This document shows, piece by piece, positions 34,900 to 48,540 of a stretch of 64,000 nt of DNA. The position numbers and the translations under genes were made by a program. The notes under the pieces are model-generated. The model was given only the letters and a program-made list of their open reading frames with translations, was not told the origin of the DNA and ran no database searches. Position 1 is the stretch's first letter; each line of letters starts with the position of its first letter. The stretch comes from Thuidium tamariscinum. Lineage: Eukaryota; Streptophyta; Bryopsida; Hypnales; Thuidiaceae. The stretch is from positions 3,596,001 to 3,660,000 of the forward strand of contig OX344751.2 in NCBI GenBank assembly GCA_947034885.2. Reading direction: 5' to 3'.

Positions 34900-37800
34900 T
34901 TTATGATCGAAATTGACAAAATAAATTTCTCACTTGTAGATACCAAAACAATGGTAGTAGTCTCTAATTTCAATTTTCACTCTAACATTCCTCAAAATAA
35001 AACAAGACCTAAGGTAGAGTGAATTGTTTGAGGTGAAGAAACAAGCCAAATTCTATTACCAACATGAATTGTGCCCACTCAAGTCTGCTTGTAATTACTC
35101 TTGTTGTATAACAATTCTTGCTTGTATTTAGAACATGGTCTTTGGGATTTTTGTATTGACATATATAGGGTTCACTTTACAACTATAGGGTGTCTTGAAG
35201 GCATTGCAACTAAAATTAAAGCCATGGTTGGAATAATGAAATAAAGACCATACAAAGCTAGTAGATTGAAGTTAGTACAAAAATATTGGAACGTCAAAGT
35301 CATACCACCAAAAAAAAATCTCCATTCATAAATTTTGTGTCTATGATCCTAGAAATTGATCATATAAAACTAGAAATTCCTAATTGGTATTATGTTTGGC
35401 ATATTTATTGCTACAAATGTTTAGGATTGTATGATCTAAATATTGGAAGTTTGAGATGAAATTGATAATTAAGAAATAAAAATAGAAGGTTGGAGTGGAT
35501 GAAGTCTATGAATTAGTGAAGGATTTTGTTTATGTTGGTGAAATGGATTTGATATTTGATGAGGAAATGTTTTGAAATTTGTTTGAGTAGTGATTAAGGA
35601 TTGGGATAATTTTTAAATGGTTTTTTTATTATGTTTTTGAGTTCCTTGAAAAAATGGATTTAGAATGGAATTCCAAGATTGTTCTTGTTTGTGTGTTGTA
35701 AGACTAAATCAAACATTCTTTGAAAATTTCTTTATCTGATAGTTTTTAGTTTTTTATAGATTGTATTTGGAGATGAATTGTTGATGTTTTTTTTAATTAA
35801 TTGATTTCAAAATAGTTCAATGAACTCAAATCCTAGGTTGTGAATTTATTGAAATGGAAAGAGACAAAGAATAAAACTATCAATTTAAAAAATATATATA
35901 AATGTAGGTCATGTTTAGGATGTCAATGGTTTTGATGACAGGTTTGATGATTATGTTTGATAGTATTTTTTTATAGAATTCTTGTCCTCTAAAATCTTCA
36001 TGTAATAATAATGAATTCTACAATACTTGATCATCTCAAGTGAAACCTATTTAGAGGCATAATTATTTCTACAAGAGTTTTTTGATATAAATGCAGTGTT
36101 AAGAACAAATTCTTGAATTGTTGTTTGTCTAGTTTAGAAATCACTTGTTCTAGAACTTAGTTGTTCTTATTTGAAATGTTACAATTGATTTTTCTAGGGT
36201 AACATATTTGTTTTCATAATTCTTCTCCTACCCCTATCAATATTGGTCTTATTTTTGTAAGGATGTCTCTTGTACATGATAGTTGCTCGATCAAATTGTC
36301 ATGTCAAATGTGTGATCTACTTGTAACTGTGCATATAAAAGTTTTTATCTACAAAGGTCTAAATTATACATTTGTATAAGGTTATTTTCCACAACAGTCT
36401 TAAGTGGTGGAAAAAAGATTCTATTTCCAATTTGTATGTCTTGTTCCAATTTTGTTTTTGACAAAATTTTAACCTTCATTTTATGGTATATAGAGACAAG
36501 GTTAGCTTGACTTAGATCTGACTTATTCACTTTATTCTATTCATTTATCTTGTTATATAGTTTTTCTTCAACACAAATGACAATTATAATTGAATAATAT
36601 TTGTAGTTGGTAAAGTTACCCCATATATACTTACAATTAATAGCAAGCTTTTCTTGCCATCTAAAAAATTGATGCCAATAGCTAAGATTATTCATCATCA
36701 CTTCGACAAACCTATTTGATGTTTTGATTCTTATTTTGCACCTATGTGCCTATGCAAGCATATTAAATGCTTTTTGAATTGATAAAAAAATTCTTTGTCT
36801 ACATTCAAAAACATTTTCAAAATGCCAATTATAAGAACCTTTGTATGGATTTGTGTTGTAGTTGGTAGTATTGAAGACATTAAAATCAAGGTATATAACC
36901 TTTGTATTACTTATGCATACACTTAAATACTTTGGGAAATTCAACACATCTATTGATGTTGTTTGGGTACCTATGTGGTTTTTTTGTTGCAATTGTGCAC
37001 TTCTTGGCAAAAATCATGCTTAAAGTAATTTCACAATAGCCATCAATTGAAACCATATGTAGAATACATTTCACTCTAATTACTAATGTATACTAAATGA
37101 CAAAGTTTTGATTGATGAATCATATTGCCAAATGAAAGAGGTTGCATTTTAAGGTGCAAAGTTCTAAAGATTTGGAAGTATTTGTGAAGGACATCAAAAA
37201 AATCATGTGATCTACCATAGTTAGGTATAGATATACTTTTATTATTGGCTAACTTTATGCACAATATTTTGGAGGTGATCTACAAATGATTTCAAATAAA
37301 TGGAATAATAAAATAAAATATATTCACCCCTTTTTAGCACTTTGATGTTGTTTCTATTACAAGTTCCTATTTCACCTTCTTCTAGGAAGTAATAAAATAC
37401 ATGCTTTGGCTTATTTTCTACTACTAATTATAAATAATATAATTGGATCAAACATTAACAATCCCTACACTTTTATAATTAGATTCAATATGTTGTATAT
37501 CACATTTAATAATCAAGAGAATTTCTAAGTAGATTTATGTAAAAATTATTGTAGTTATTATTGTAAATACTACATTTATATTTAGACAAATTTGAAAATG
37601 TACAAGAGACTTATGCAATGCAAATGTTTAGTATTTGACAAAGATTAATATCTAATCTATATTTAATGTATCCTCAATAAGAGTTGCCTCTTGTCAAATA
37701 CTTAAAAAAAAATTTGAATCTCATGCCAAAAGACTTTGTTGTGCCCATCATTCACCAAATGACAGATGGTCTTTAGCCAAAATTCTAATATATATTTTAA

Positions 37801-38040
37801 TCTTAAAATATATTGATATGTTGGTATTTTGATGTTTAAAAAAAAATTCTCTAAAATACTAGGAATTATTACGCAATATTGGTCTAAAATTTCTATTGCC
37901 AAGATCTTTGCACCCAAAAACTAGAGTTGAAAACCTTAGAACATAATTTGAAGCACATTAAAATAAAATTTTGTAAAATATTATGTAAATAAATATGTCT
38001 ACAAAGGATACTATTTAGTTGCTATATGTCTACAACATAG
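34900..38040. repeat. AT-rich DNA with a degenerate dispersed family
   Basis: No gene seen. A phrase like 'TTTGGGATTTTTGTATTGACA.ATATAGGGTTCACTTT.CAACTATAGGG' near 35140-35200 recurs in worn form near 40120, 40610 and 41030, and inverted near 44490. It appears with 'GGAATGA.GAAATGGA(A)CC' and 'GAAGGTTGAAAGGGTCTAT' companions. This suggests one old repeat of several hundred bases that has been copied through the region. Confidence 0.4.
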
Positions 38041-38256
38041 GTATCAAGAGATTGTGACATCGGGTGGTTGCTAAGCACCACTTCCACTTATCACCTACGC
38101 ACCACCCATTCACACTATCACCCAAGCCACCACCAATCGTTGTACAACCACCACACATTTACACTAAAAGGTCACTGTTTTTCATCTAACCACCAACCAT
38201 TTCAACCCAAACACCGCTACCCATTGACGCGTGAGTATCTTTGGTGTGTACCATTG

Positions 38257-38470
38257 CCCATCTACCACGTGGTTGTCGCCAAGTACCATCAATTGTCACC
38301 GAAAGACAACGTATTAATGCCCATCTACCACGTGGTTGTCGCCAAGCACCATCAATTGTCACCGAAAGACACCGTATTAATGCCCAACCACCACGCGTTA
38401 GTGGCCAACGACTACGCGTTAGTGCCCAACCACCACGTGTTAGTACCCATCCACTACGTGTAAGTATCCA
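38257..38470 (+). repeat. Higher-order minisatellite, 21 bp nested in 63 bp
   Basis: CCCATCTACCACGTGGTTGTC begins a 63 bp unit at 38257 that repeats almost perfectly at 38320. A third start at 38383 is followed by four successive 21 bp units ('CC.A(C)CCACTACG.GTTAGT.'). The 63 bp unit is itself three diverged 21 bp units. The period is divisible by three, so the plus strand stays open with a seven-residue repeat (for example PNHHALV). No start context or neighbouring exon suggests a real protein. Confidence 0.8.
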
Positions 38471-38539
38471 CTTATCACCAGTTGTCGCGTTTGTTCTATA
38501 TTTTGCCACATTCATTCCATGTGTTGCTTCTAGATTCAA

Positions 38540-41500
38540 AAGTAGAAATTAATTCACATCAAGAAAATCTTGACCATATTGCCTACAATTTGTAAATTAC
38601 AAGCATCCAATTACCATTTGAAATCTAAACCTTTGCCCTAAATATTTGCCAATTTATTTGTGCCTCCTAATTGTTTGGAAAATTAGTCTATCTTGTTTGA
38701 CAAAGACATCAATGACACCGATCCACTTAATATGACAACCTTGGGTTTCATAAACATTACTTGCTATTATTTTCAGATTATAGAATTAATTCTTTATCAA
38801 ATTTTGTAGAATGGTATATTATTTTTTTTAAATTTATAAATAGTTTATTCTAATATTGGAAAAAAATACTAGTATATATAAATGAGTGATAAAAAATAAT
38901 GCAAATTTAGAACAAAAACATTTCAAAATATAAATTTTTAGCGTGGATTTGTACCGGTAATAGAATTTTAAATGTCTTTGTCTATATGAATTAGGAGGGA
39001 CAAACAATTGCTTAAAATCATGATTTAAATAAATAAAAGGTCTATTATTATTCGTTATAACTTGTGTGGTCGAGTGTTTTTCTAGCATGACTCTAGTAAT
39101 GATGCAATACAAAATTCATATGGAATGTGGCTATAGCCATTTAAAATACATTGGTTTCTCTTAGTGATTTTATAGTAACAAATTCATTGAAAATATTGAT
39201 TTTTGAAAACTTGGCACACAGATATTTAATTATAAGGATTTGGGAATACTTTTGAATTACCATTCTAAAGAATTTAATTGAATCTAAAGATTAGAAAAGA
39301 TTTAAATTTGATACACTAACAACTATTTTTTAGAGAATTAATTTAAAAAATAATTGATTATGTATTGCATAGAAGTAAACAATGTGAGCATATCTATACA
39401 TACATTTGAAATTAACAAAGAAAAGTTATTGAGGTAGTTCTTTTAGTAAACGACCATCTTCATAGAATCGCTACAATGGCTTATTTTTTATTCTTTAAAT
39501 GTGATTTTTGTTTTGTTTTAAAATTGATATAGCAAATTATCTATTTTCTTGACATATTGTACGTTTTTGGTTCACTTACTTCAAGAATAATTCTATATTG
39601 GATCTTTCTAGAAAACAACAAGATTATTCATCCACACATTCTCCATATTTTGATTTTGATTTTTGGTCAAACAATAAGACAAGACAAAAGTTGCTAACCT
39701 AGAGATTTTAAAAAACAAAATGATCGAAGTTTAGGAGTGCAAAAAGGCATGAAAATTACATTAAATCTTAAAGCCCGCAAAATAATTCTAGTGGATATTT
39801 TTAGGTTGAAACTAATTTATCTAATTTTGGAGTGCACTTTGAAATCATAGGGTTCCATTGAAGCCATGACTAGAATGATGGAATGGAACCAATATATCAA
39901 TGGTGGAATGAAGTCAAGACTAAAATCATAGAAGTTTAAAGTCACAAGACTAAATTGAAGCTTGAATTATCTTTTCAATTGAGGGAATTAGAAAGATTTT
40001 AGTGTACCAATAGGAACAATTGGCATTTTGAGTTAAATTAATTTACAAACATGAACAAAAAATAAATTAGAATTTAAAATAAATAAATAAATAATTATAG
40101 GGTTTTCCAATCAACTACTAGAATGCATATCTTTGAGGTTTTTGTATCAACATATAGGGTCCAACGCTAGCTTGTTGGTCAACATACACCTCCAAAATTC
40201 ATTGTAATAAGTTCTTAGTCTAGAGACTTATAATCCTTAAAAGATAGTCACTTTATTTGTAAGTATCCATAAATGTAGTTTTTTGTATTTATTTCTTAGA
40301 GATGTGATTACATATTTTCTATTAGTTGTGAAAATTACACATGATTTTGTGCAAATTTGAATTACTATGATTTTTTGAATAAAAAGTGAAACAATTCATG
40401 TCAAATGCAATTGATGTTCAAAAACTGAAAATTTCTAAATAGATTTACAATATAATATAGAACATCATGGTGCAATTTTTTTTGTCACTCTAAAATTAAA
40501 AAATTAGCACTCATCATGGTTACAAATTGAAAGTTCAAATCAATAAAAAAATTTCATTGAAGCCCTTTAGATTAGAATTTATTTTGCCAATTTTGAAAGT
40601 GCATACCTTTAGATTTTCTATATTGACAAATGTAGGGTCCACTTTGTAACTACATGTTTAGTTCGAAGTCACAACTAAACGATTAGTGATGTTTTTTGCA
40701 ATTGGGGGAGTTCAAATGTTTCTAGAGGAAACCAATGGAAACATTTGAGATTCAATTGATTTCCAAAACCAAGGCCAAGAAGAATTTAGAATAAAAAAAT
40801 TATGAAGGTTGAAAGGGTCTATTTTGCAATTATGTCTCAAAATCTATACAAATTTTAATGTCTCTATAAGTGAGCTTGTGAGAAAGTTCAAAGTTTTTGA
40901 AAAAAAATAGTTGGAATCTTTAGAATTCAATAAATTTTGAAATGGAGGTCATAAAAGATTGAATTTGTATTTAAATTAGAAAATCCATGAAAGTTGAAAG
41001 GGTCTATAATATAACATTAAGATCAAAGATCTTTGGGATTTATATATTGACAAATATAGAGTTTAGGTTTCAATAGTATTCAACATATACAAGTGAGTGA
41101 ATGATAAAAAAAATAAGGGATTGGGACTTCGGGTCTTTTTTTTTTTTTTGGTATGACATCTCCGAAGACCCAAGACTTTAATTAATTGAGACATGAAGAC
41201 ATATCTTTTATTAGTTGTAAGAATTTCACATTGGGGGGGGGGAGATTTTAAGACTTGCCATGAATTTTTAAAGATACAATAAAACAATTCAAACCAAATG
41301 CACAACATATGGTGAAAAAAAATTAAAGATATTTCCATAGGTTTATATCATAGTATTGAATATCATGGAGTATTTTTTATTGCATCACTCTGAATTTTAA
41401 AATCATGACTCTATGGTTGCAATTTCATTTAAAAAGGTTGGTTGAAAACATTTTAGGAAATATTCTCTAGGTTCTAAGTAGAATTACAAAAGAATAGCTA

Positions 41501-41580
41501 AAGAATATCAATGGAAAATTGATTTTCATTAAAAAAAATCCAATGTTCCTAAGCTCCAATATCTATGTGAAATTCTATTG
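38540..41580. other. AT-rich intergenic DNA, no gene seen
   Basis: Holds copies of the degenerate family noted at 34.9-38.0 kb, a run of T near 41140 and a nine-base G run near 41235. The short minus-strand frames here have no motif. Confidence 0.45.
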
Positions 41581-42200
41581 CCAAGTGTGGGCGCTTTATT
41601 CCCACCCTTGGGATAAAGTGTATACAACCGGGTTCTTCTATGTTGTACTTTGGTTCTAGTGGATGTCTACCTACATGCAATCCAAATCTACCTTCCAAGC
41701 AATTGATCTTTTGAACTACTACTCCTATCTTTCTTTCTTTTCAATTGTTTTGTTTTATAGAGGACAATTGCTCAATGTCCTTACATGAATGGCTTTGCCA
41801 ATGCTAGTCTTATCTAAGCAAATATTTAGGCAACGATTGGTTTGTAAATACTAATATCTATTAAAGATGTTCTAATTTCCTTTGCTAAAGTGATTCTCAA
41901 ATCATAATTTCTTTTAGATAATCCTAATCTATCTTAATTAATCCAAGTTTTATATTTTTCATACCAAAAATAAAGTAATCCATGAAAAATACCATTCAAA
42001 ATTTAACCTTTGATTAGTAATATTTTTGAAATTGAATTTCTATCCTAATTGATTGGTAATATTTTCTAATGTCACTTTTACTTCTACTTTCATTCAAAAA
42101 TCACAATCCTTCTAATTTTATCTTAGCTATGATTTTTCTATGATTTTTTATCCTAATTGTAAAACAATTTTTAATATCAAAAGCTAATTCTAATAGAACG
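41581..42200. other. Intergenic, no gene seen
   Basis: The first 170 bp are less AT-rich ('GGGCGCTTTATTCCCACCC') but carry no frame or motif I can name. Confidence 0.4.
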
Positions 42201-42224
42201 TAAAAAGTGGGGGAAAATTTGGGT

Positions 42225-42400
42225 TTACGAACTTAATTCTATCATGTTGATTCCGAAATCTTTGTGGACTCCAAATATTCCTTCTTGATGTGCCAATTCC
42301 ACCTCCATTTCAACAATTTCGTATACAAAAATTGTATTTGGTATGCCCTCGCTATACCTTGAAGGTTTTGTATTCTCCTTTTGCTTGGTCTTTTCTTCTT
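42225..42400 (-). pseudogene. Possible coding remnant, unassigned
   Basis: The minus strand is open for 50 or more codons with a protein-like composition (acidic and hydrophobic alternation, containing EGIFGVHKDFGINMIE). It ends at a stop near 42225 and merges upstream into a Lys/Glu-rich stretch. There is no start codon and no family resemblance. It may be a fragment of a mobile-element protein or chance. Confidence 0.25.
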
Positions 42401-42419
42401 TTTTTGATTGCTTTCTTTA

Positions 42420-45400
42420 TCTTTTAAATCTTCCTCCTTGTCTTTTGGTAGGACTTTGAAGTCAATATAGAAAAAATCCTAATAAAATCTAATTCTCAGT
42501 TACTAACTAAATGGTTTCTAAAGTCAAATCTCTCTATGACTAAGTTTTTCCAACTTTACTCTAATTTAGCAAGCTTCCAAATTTCCTCTAAGTCAAACTC
42601 TTCTTTTTCTCCTCTTTTCTTCTTGTCTTCTATCAACTAAAATATTGGTTAAAAAAGTCAATTAGTCTTTTCTTTCATATCTCTCTTTCACTCACAAATA
42701 CTCCTATTCTCACACTCTTAGTTTTAGTATTCTAGTATTGTAGTTTTGATGTGTGTATGAGGAAATGCATCTAAGATGAGAGAGTTTTGAAAGAAAGACA
42801 AGTTTTGTCCTGAACTAAAGGCCAAGTTTTGTTCTAGATTGGACTAAGAGGGAATTGGACTCTCAATGTGAGGTCCAAGGGAAGGTAGGTCATATCACAA
42901 GCTGACTAGCTCTCCTCAATGATTTGACTCTTGTTTTTTGGATTAAAGTGGGTGCTGGAAGCCCCTTGTTGGGATTCTGGTCCTAGTTCTCACAAAATCT
43001 GAGATTTTAGAGTATAAGGGACCTAGTTCCTAATTTTTGAATGGAAGTTTGGTTTTCAAAAAGAAGACTAAAATACTGTATTTTGGGGGAAATTCCTATC
43101 TACTCTATCTCCCTTTCTCCCTAGCTTCTAGATTCTAATTTCTCAAGGAAAGACTCAACATCAAGTAGTTCTCCCTTCACTTTATTTATTGAAAAATCAC
43201 ATTTAGTATTCAAAAATTCCCAAAAAATGGGAAAAGGGGGCCCTAGTGGATATCATCTCCATGTATAAGGATTTTTGAATTTGTGTGAGTATCTAATAAT
43301 TAGTACAGTCGAACCGGTTGAGGGCTCCCTAGTGACTGCCAACTATGTGACTATTGGCTATTGGTTGTTGGCATGTACCCGGTGGTTTTCAACTGACTCG
43401 GGGGTGTTGGCTTATTGGACCAGCTTTGGCTTTTCTAGCCAATTTACAAATACATTTATCGTTGCTCACTACACCTTTTTGGGATCTCTTTAATGAAGAC
43501 CCTTTAAACTTAAAACCAACATTAGAAATTTTTTAATGAAAACAACCCTTTGCTATTCAAGGTATTATTGCACTTTGTGAAATTGACCACAAATGGTACC
43601 ACAATTCTTTGGCTAGACCCAAGGAAAATTCTCAATAAGCCAATCCAAGTTGTAAATTTCTCAAAGAGGCTAGTCACAAAGTATTATAGTTTCAACAAGT
43701 GAACCAACTATTTCAAAACTTGTATTAGAGGTGAACCAAACACTCAAATATTTGAAAACTAGACTTAAAAGAACTTCAATGAGAAATGCAAACGAAGAAA
43801 AGACTCAAGGAAAGCCAAATTTGTGGTCAATTCTTGGTGCTTACACACTAATTTACTTCTTATAAACTGCTAAACCACGTTGTATCACCTAATAGTACTT
43901 CAAAAAATAGTCTTAAAAAGTCCTTAGAGCACTCTAGTACAATTCTAACTAATTCCCCGTGGTTATAGGGAATTGCATCAATCCTTCTACGAACACTCTT
44001 TTTAGCTATTTTTTAACCATAATAATCCTAAAAGTGAGCAATAAACGAAAAAAAGAAAAATTCAAGGCCTAGGTGACAACTACAGGACTTACACCAAGGT
44101 CTACTAATTCCAAAACAAGCCCTAGATTATTTAGCTAGGTGTAACTAGTAGTATGAAAATTAACAAAGCCTTTGTTGAAAATACATATAATTTTTTAATT
44201 CTACTCCATTGATGACCTTTAGATTGAGAGTATTTGTAACCTCAAAAAACTTTCAACTTTTTTTCAATTCCAAATCTTTTTGCATTTTTTAAAAATTAAT
44301 TAAATCTAAAAGGTTTTCATTATTCCTTCAAAAAATTTCAATTCCTTCTTTTGAATAGACACTGAATTCTTTCTTAATTCAATATAGGTTTGTCAATTAG
44401 AAATCCCATTATTTTTGTTAAAGATTCATTCAATCATTTTCTATATAACTTTATTCCATTATATTTGTTGTGGCTTGAAACAAACTTCATAGTTGCAAAA
44501 TAGACCCTATTTTTGTCAATACAAAATTCAAAGGACACTTAGAAAACAACAACTTAACCACAAACAATCAATTGAATATGATATAAAATCCCAATTTTAT
44601 AACTTCTACATCAATAAATATAAAAAATTGTAGTTTGTAAAAAAAATTATTTTTGATGTTTTAAAAATTATTATATTTAAATTTGATAGATATAATATAT
44701 TCTTTAATCCCAAAATGATATAATACATTTTTATCAAGTGTTTTATATTTGAGTAAGAAACTAGTTATATTAAGGATCATCTCAAAGTACTAAGGTCCAA
44801 AAATGGCATGTTTTTTTATGCATAGAAGGATTATTGTTGTAGCTAATTAAAATACTATTGTAACTTCCTTTGATGACAATTTATGTAGTTATAAAATTTC
44901 AAAATTTCAAAATTTTTAAATCTTTAAGTTTTTAAATCTCAAAACTTATACATTTGAAGAATTTCAAAATTCTAAACTTCTAATTTTGTAAAATTGTAAT
45001 TGATAGAATAATATATTTAAAAATTTGTCAGTTATATAGTAGGGATTAAGTCAAAATGGCATTTCTGCATTCCCATGGAAAAAATTTCACATTACAAAAG
45101 GAATTGCATCTGACATAATGTTGTTTGATTTTTAGCTACAGTGTAACCACAATATACTAAAATTTTCAAAAAAATTTAAATTATTATTTTTTAAATTTCT
45201 AATCTAATTTGCCACATCATTTCAATTAAAAAATTCCTATAGCTGCAATGTTGCTATGGAATCTTGTAACCTTCATTCTTTTAATTTTTCTTAATGTTAA
45301 TGCCAACTTTGGCACCCTTATAAGAGTTGAAAAATTGTTTATTTACTATGAAAATTTTGGTACAACATTATTCTTATGATATTAATAAGAAGTGTGACAA

Positions 45401-45510
45401 ATTTTGGAGCTAGAAGATTCATATAAAAAAAGATATCTGAAATCTACCAACAAATGTGGATGTGAGAAAAATTTTACTACTCCCAATTTTGATACCCTCC
45501 AAAGATTTGA
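42420..45510. other. Gene-poor AT-rich DNA
   Basis: A slightly GC-richer island at 42880-43450 carries short open plus frames (about 43275-43536) without motifs. The rest is AT-rich and repetitive, with an inverted copy of the degenerate family near 44490. No RNA gene or protein was recognised. Confidence 0.4.
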
Positions 45511-45523
45511 ATTTCTTTTTTTT

Positions 45524-45829
45524 ATTATGAATTTTTTCTCTTGAAATCACCTCTATGTTGATAATATTTATACCAAATTTCAAACTCAAAAGATTCACAA
45601 ATAAAAGATATTTGAAAACTACTAAAATGTGTAATTGTTAGAATGATTTTTCAGCCCTTGTTATAGTATCATTATGTGGATTAAAGTTTGACATGAATGT
45701 AAAAAATCATTCTCACAATTACACATTTTAGTAGTTTTCAAATATCTTTTATTTGTAAATCTTTTGAGTTTGAAATTTGACATGTATATTATCAACATAG
45801 AGGTGATTGAGGACAAAAAATTTCATGGT
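45524..45829. repeat. Long inverted repeat (about 128 bp arms, 49 bp spacer)
   Basis: The arms are about 45524-45651 and 45701-45829. Landmarks in the left arm are 'AATCACCTCTATGTTGATAAT', 'TTTCAAACTCAAAAGATT' and 'ATATTTGAAAACTACTAAAATGTGTAATTGT'; their reverse complements occur in the opposite order in the right arm. Related but worn single copies lie at about 45330-45500 and 46150-46340. The transcript would fold into a long hairpin. Confidence 0.7.
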
Positions 45830-45839
45830 ACTAAATGTA

Positions 45840-47290
45840 TAATTTAAAAACCCTTTAGAGGCATTAGAAGGGATTTGAGGCCTCTAGAAGACTATGAGTT
45901 TCCAAACTACAAGAATGCAAAAACGCAAGAATCTGATGTGGTCGAGACCAAGCTACGTCATTGATTTTATTATTTTTTGAATTTCTTTTGGATTACTTTT
46001 TGCATTTCAAGACCCGAATTTTTTTTCCTTTCTTTTAAAAATTGAAAATTGTTGGCTTGACAACAACCAACAATTTCAGGAATTGTTTTAGGAACAGACT
46101 TGAAACGGCGCTCCTAAAGCTTCAGTTAAATTTCATCTAATGATGTCGAAATTAGTAGCAGTGAAATTGTTTTTTACAACTACATACATTGGTAGACTCG
46201 AAATATCTTTTTCTACATATATCTTTTGAATTTAAAACTTGGTACACAACTACACATGTCATCAACATAGAAATGATTTCTTGACAAAAATCCATGGTAA
46301 ATAAACATTTCTTTAGCCCTTGGGAGGGTGTCAAACTTGGTTGTAGTAAAATTTCTTTATATGGGAATACAAAAATGCCATTTTGACCTCTATCCTAGTG
46401 TACAATTATGCTTAAAATTTTTAAGTGCAAGACAATTTGATTTGGAAATTTTGAAATAATCAAGTCATTTACATTGTTGAATCTATAAGAATGTACAAAG
46501 TCTACTTTTGATTCAATTAATTAATTTTTAATGAAGTAGTCTTCATTGCTAAATTTTTATTTTTCACCAAGCTATTTACAATACAAATTGCTTTATAAGA
46601 AAATGGTCTAACTTCACTAGTTATGGCTAAAACTCAAATCCAGAGTAAAGAGCTAGAAGTTGCCAAAACACTCTACAAGGTGATTTGTAAAGTAAACATT
46701 TTCTCTTATGAGAAAGTTGATAATACATTGAAATGAGGAAATTCTCAATACCATCTTGTTGGATGAAGAATTGTCTTCTTTAATCCAAGAAAGCTCCTAG
46801 TTAAGGAACACTCAAAGACCAAAAAAAATGTCACCTACATTTCAAGGATAAGTAAAAAAATCACACATATAGTAAATCTTTAATGGATAGGTTATGAATA
46901 TGGAGCATTTCTAAATGGAATTAAAGAACACCAAAGTGGTAAATTGGGTTGTGGATATTGATAGTCATATTTGAAGAGGCTTTACTTTGATTGCAGCTAC
47001 ATGTAAGGAAGTTTGAATAGGTTCTCATTGAAAAAGGCACAATGTTAAATGCATCATTCAAAGTTTGTGGCTAGAGTCTCTCTTCTCCAAGTCAAGTATG
47101 AATGTAAAAAATCACTTCTATTTTGTGGTTGTACCTTCTCCGCTTCTCCTAAGGTAGCTGCCTATTTCCAATCACTAAAGCAACTATGCATAGTTAGAGT
47201 GCACTTTTTTTTATTGCAAATTTTTTCCCATGTATAGAATTAGAGTTTGGAAGAATAGCATATTTTTTTAGAATTTTATTACACAAAGCG
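45840..47290. other. AT-rich intergenic DNA, no gene seen
   Basis: Includes the worn relative of the inverted-repeat family at 46150-46340. Short frames on either strand carry no recognisable motif. Confidence 0.4.
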
Positions 47291-47293
47291 TAA

Positions 47294-47338
47294 TTACTAT
47301 GAATTTTTTACTATGAATTTTTTACTATGAATTTTTTA
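47294..47338 (+). repeat. 15 bp tandem repeat, three copies
   Basis: TACTATGAATTTTTT is repeated three times without a break. Confidence 0.85.
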
Positions 47339-48446
47339 GTAGAAGATTCTTTTTGACTTATAATGGTAATATAGGCCTTACTATTTCTGACCATAGGCTG
47401 ATTGCATTTATAAGAGCCTTACAACCAATCCTAATGTGCCACAATTGCTCCGGGAGCTGCACCATAATTTCATGGAAAGGAAGCACACTATAAGGTAAGG
47501 TAGAGGGCTCGAAAACAGTTCGGGCATTAAGAACCGCCCCTATAACTGGTTGTAGAATGGACATGATGCAGTTTATAAATTGACCTCACGAGTCATTGAA
47601 TGAAGTGAAGGAAAAAGCATTCTTTGTCGCAAGAGCCAATCATTGTCTTTGCTTTCCCCATTTTTCTTTAGAATTGCAACTGAACAGTATATGAAGGACC
47701 TAGGAACATAAATAGGGACCTAGGACACATCTCCTTTGAAAATTCATAAGTAATTCAATAATGTTTCAAAAAATATGAAACCACTTGGGCTAGATTTTCC
47801 ATCAATTTTTCTTGGTCTGAAAAATGAGCTAAAAATGTTCCCATCTAAAGAAATACTGTAAAAATGCGAACCAGCCCTTACATGAGCGGTTTCTGAGCCT
47901 TCTACCATAGATTAGAAATGGAGGTGATCAGAAATGGGTTGGTTACCTAGCATGTGTTTTATCGCATCTCCCATAACAAATTAGGTGCCTAAATTCAAAT
48001 TTGAATTCCAAATCTCCAAATTCTATCATGAGTGGCAAATAAAAAATTCCATTGTTTTCCTGGGAGTAAAAGCATTGACTTCACATGACATGCTTAATGT
48101 ACTCCCTTGAAAAGTGAGCCAATGCTACAAAGCCACAACCTCTTGTAGCGCAGCTGCGTTCAGAAAATTAATGCATTCAGAAAGGCTTTCAAGGAAAACT
48201 GGAGCAGTTTTGAGAAGCAATTGTCAATGCAGAATGTTTAATTTCTAATTTTCAATTTTATAATAATTTATTTTTTATTTTTTAAACCTGGATCAATGTA
48301 GAATGTTTAAGGTTCACGACTAAAATACCAGATCTTTAATAGCTCTAGAGTATACCATACATTTCAGACCTCTGACTAAATTAAAAGCCCTATTTTCTAC
48401 CCTGAAGTGTCACATTTTGGCTTATGCAATTCAACAAAATGACAAA
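47339..48446. other. Intergenic DNA with repeats related to 1.3-2.8 kb
   Basis: A 68 codon minus-strand frame (47358-47564) has balanced composition (LQPVIGAVLNARTVFEP) but no family match, and I leave it unassigned. From about 47940 to 48130 the sequence shares phrases with 1.3-2.8 kb, partly inverted. Confidence 0.35.
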
Positions 48447-48540
48447 TATTCCCTCTGTTCCACTAAAAGCTTCCTAATTAGGCTGATTTACAATCTTTGT
48501 AGGAAGAATTTGGGAAGCTTTTGGTAGGACAGAGGAAATA
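48447..48540. mobile_element. Stowaway-like MITE
   Basis: A 90 bp element (48449-48538) is bounded by TA on both sides, the Tc1/mariner target duplication. The ends are inverted repeats: TTCCCTCTGTTCCACTAAAAGC on the left and, inverted, TTTCCTCTGTCCTACCAAAAGC on the right. The CTCCCTCYGTYCC type terminus is a hallmark of plant Stowaway MITEs. It is very short for the class. Confidence 0.8.

Noticed and set aside
38068..38552. Two long overlapping plus-strand frames and one minus-strand frame
   Set aside because: All three are open only because the minisatellite period is a multiple of three.
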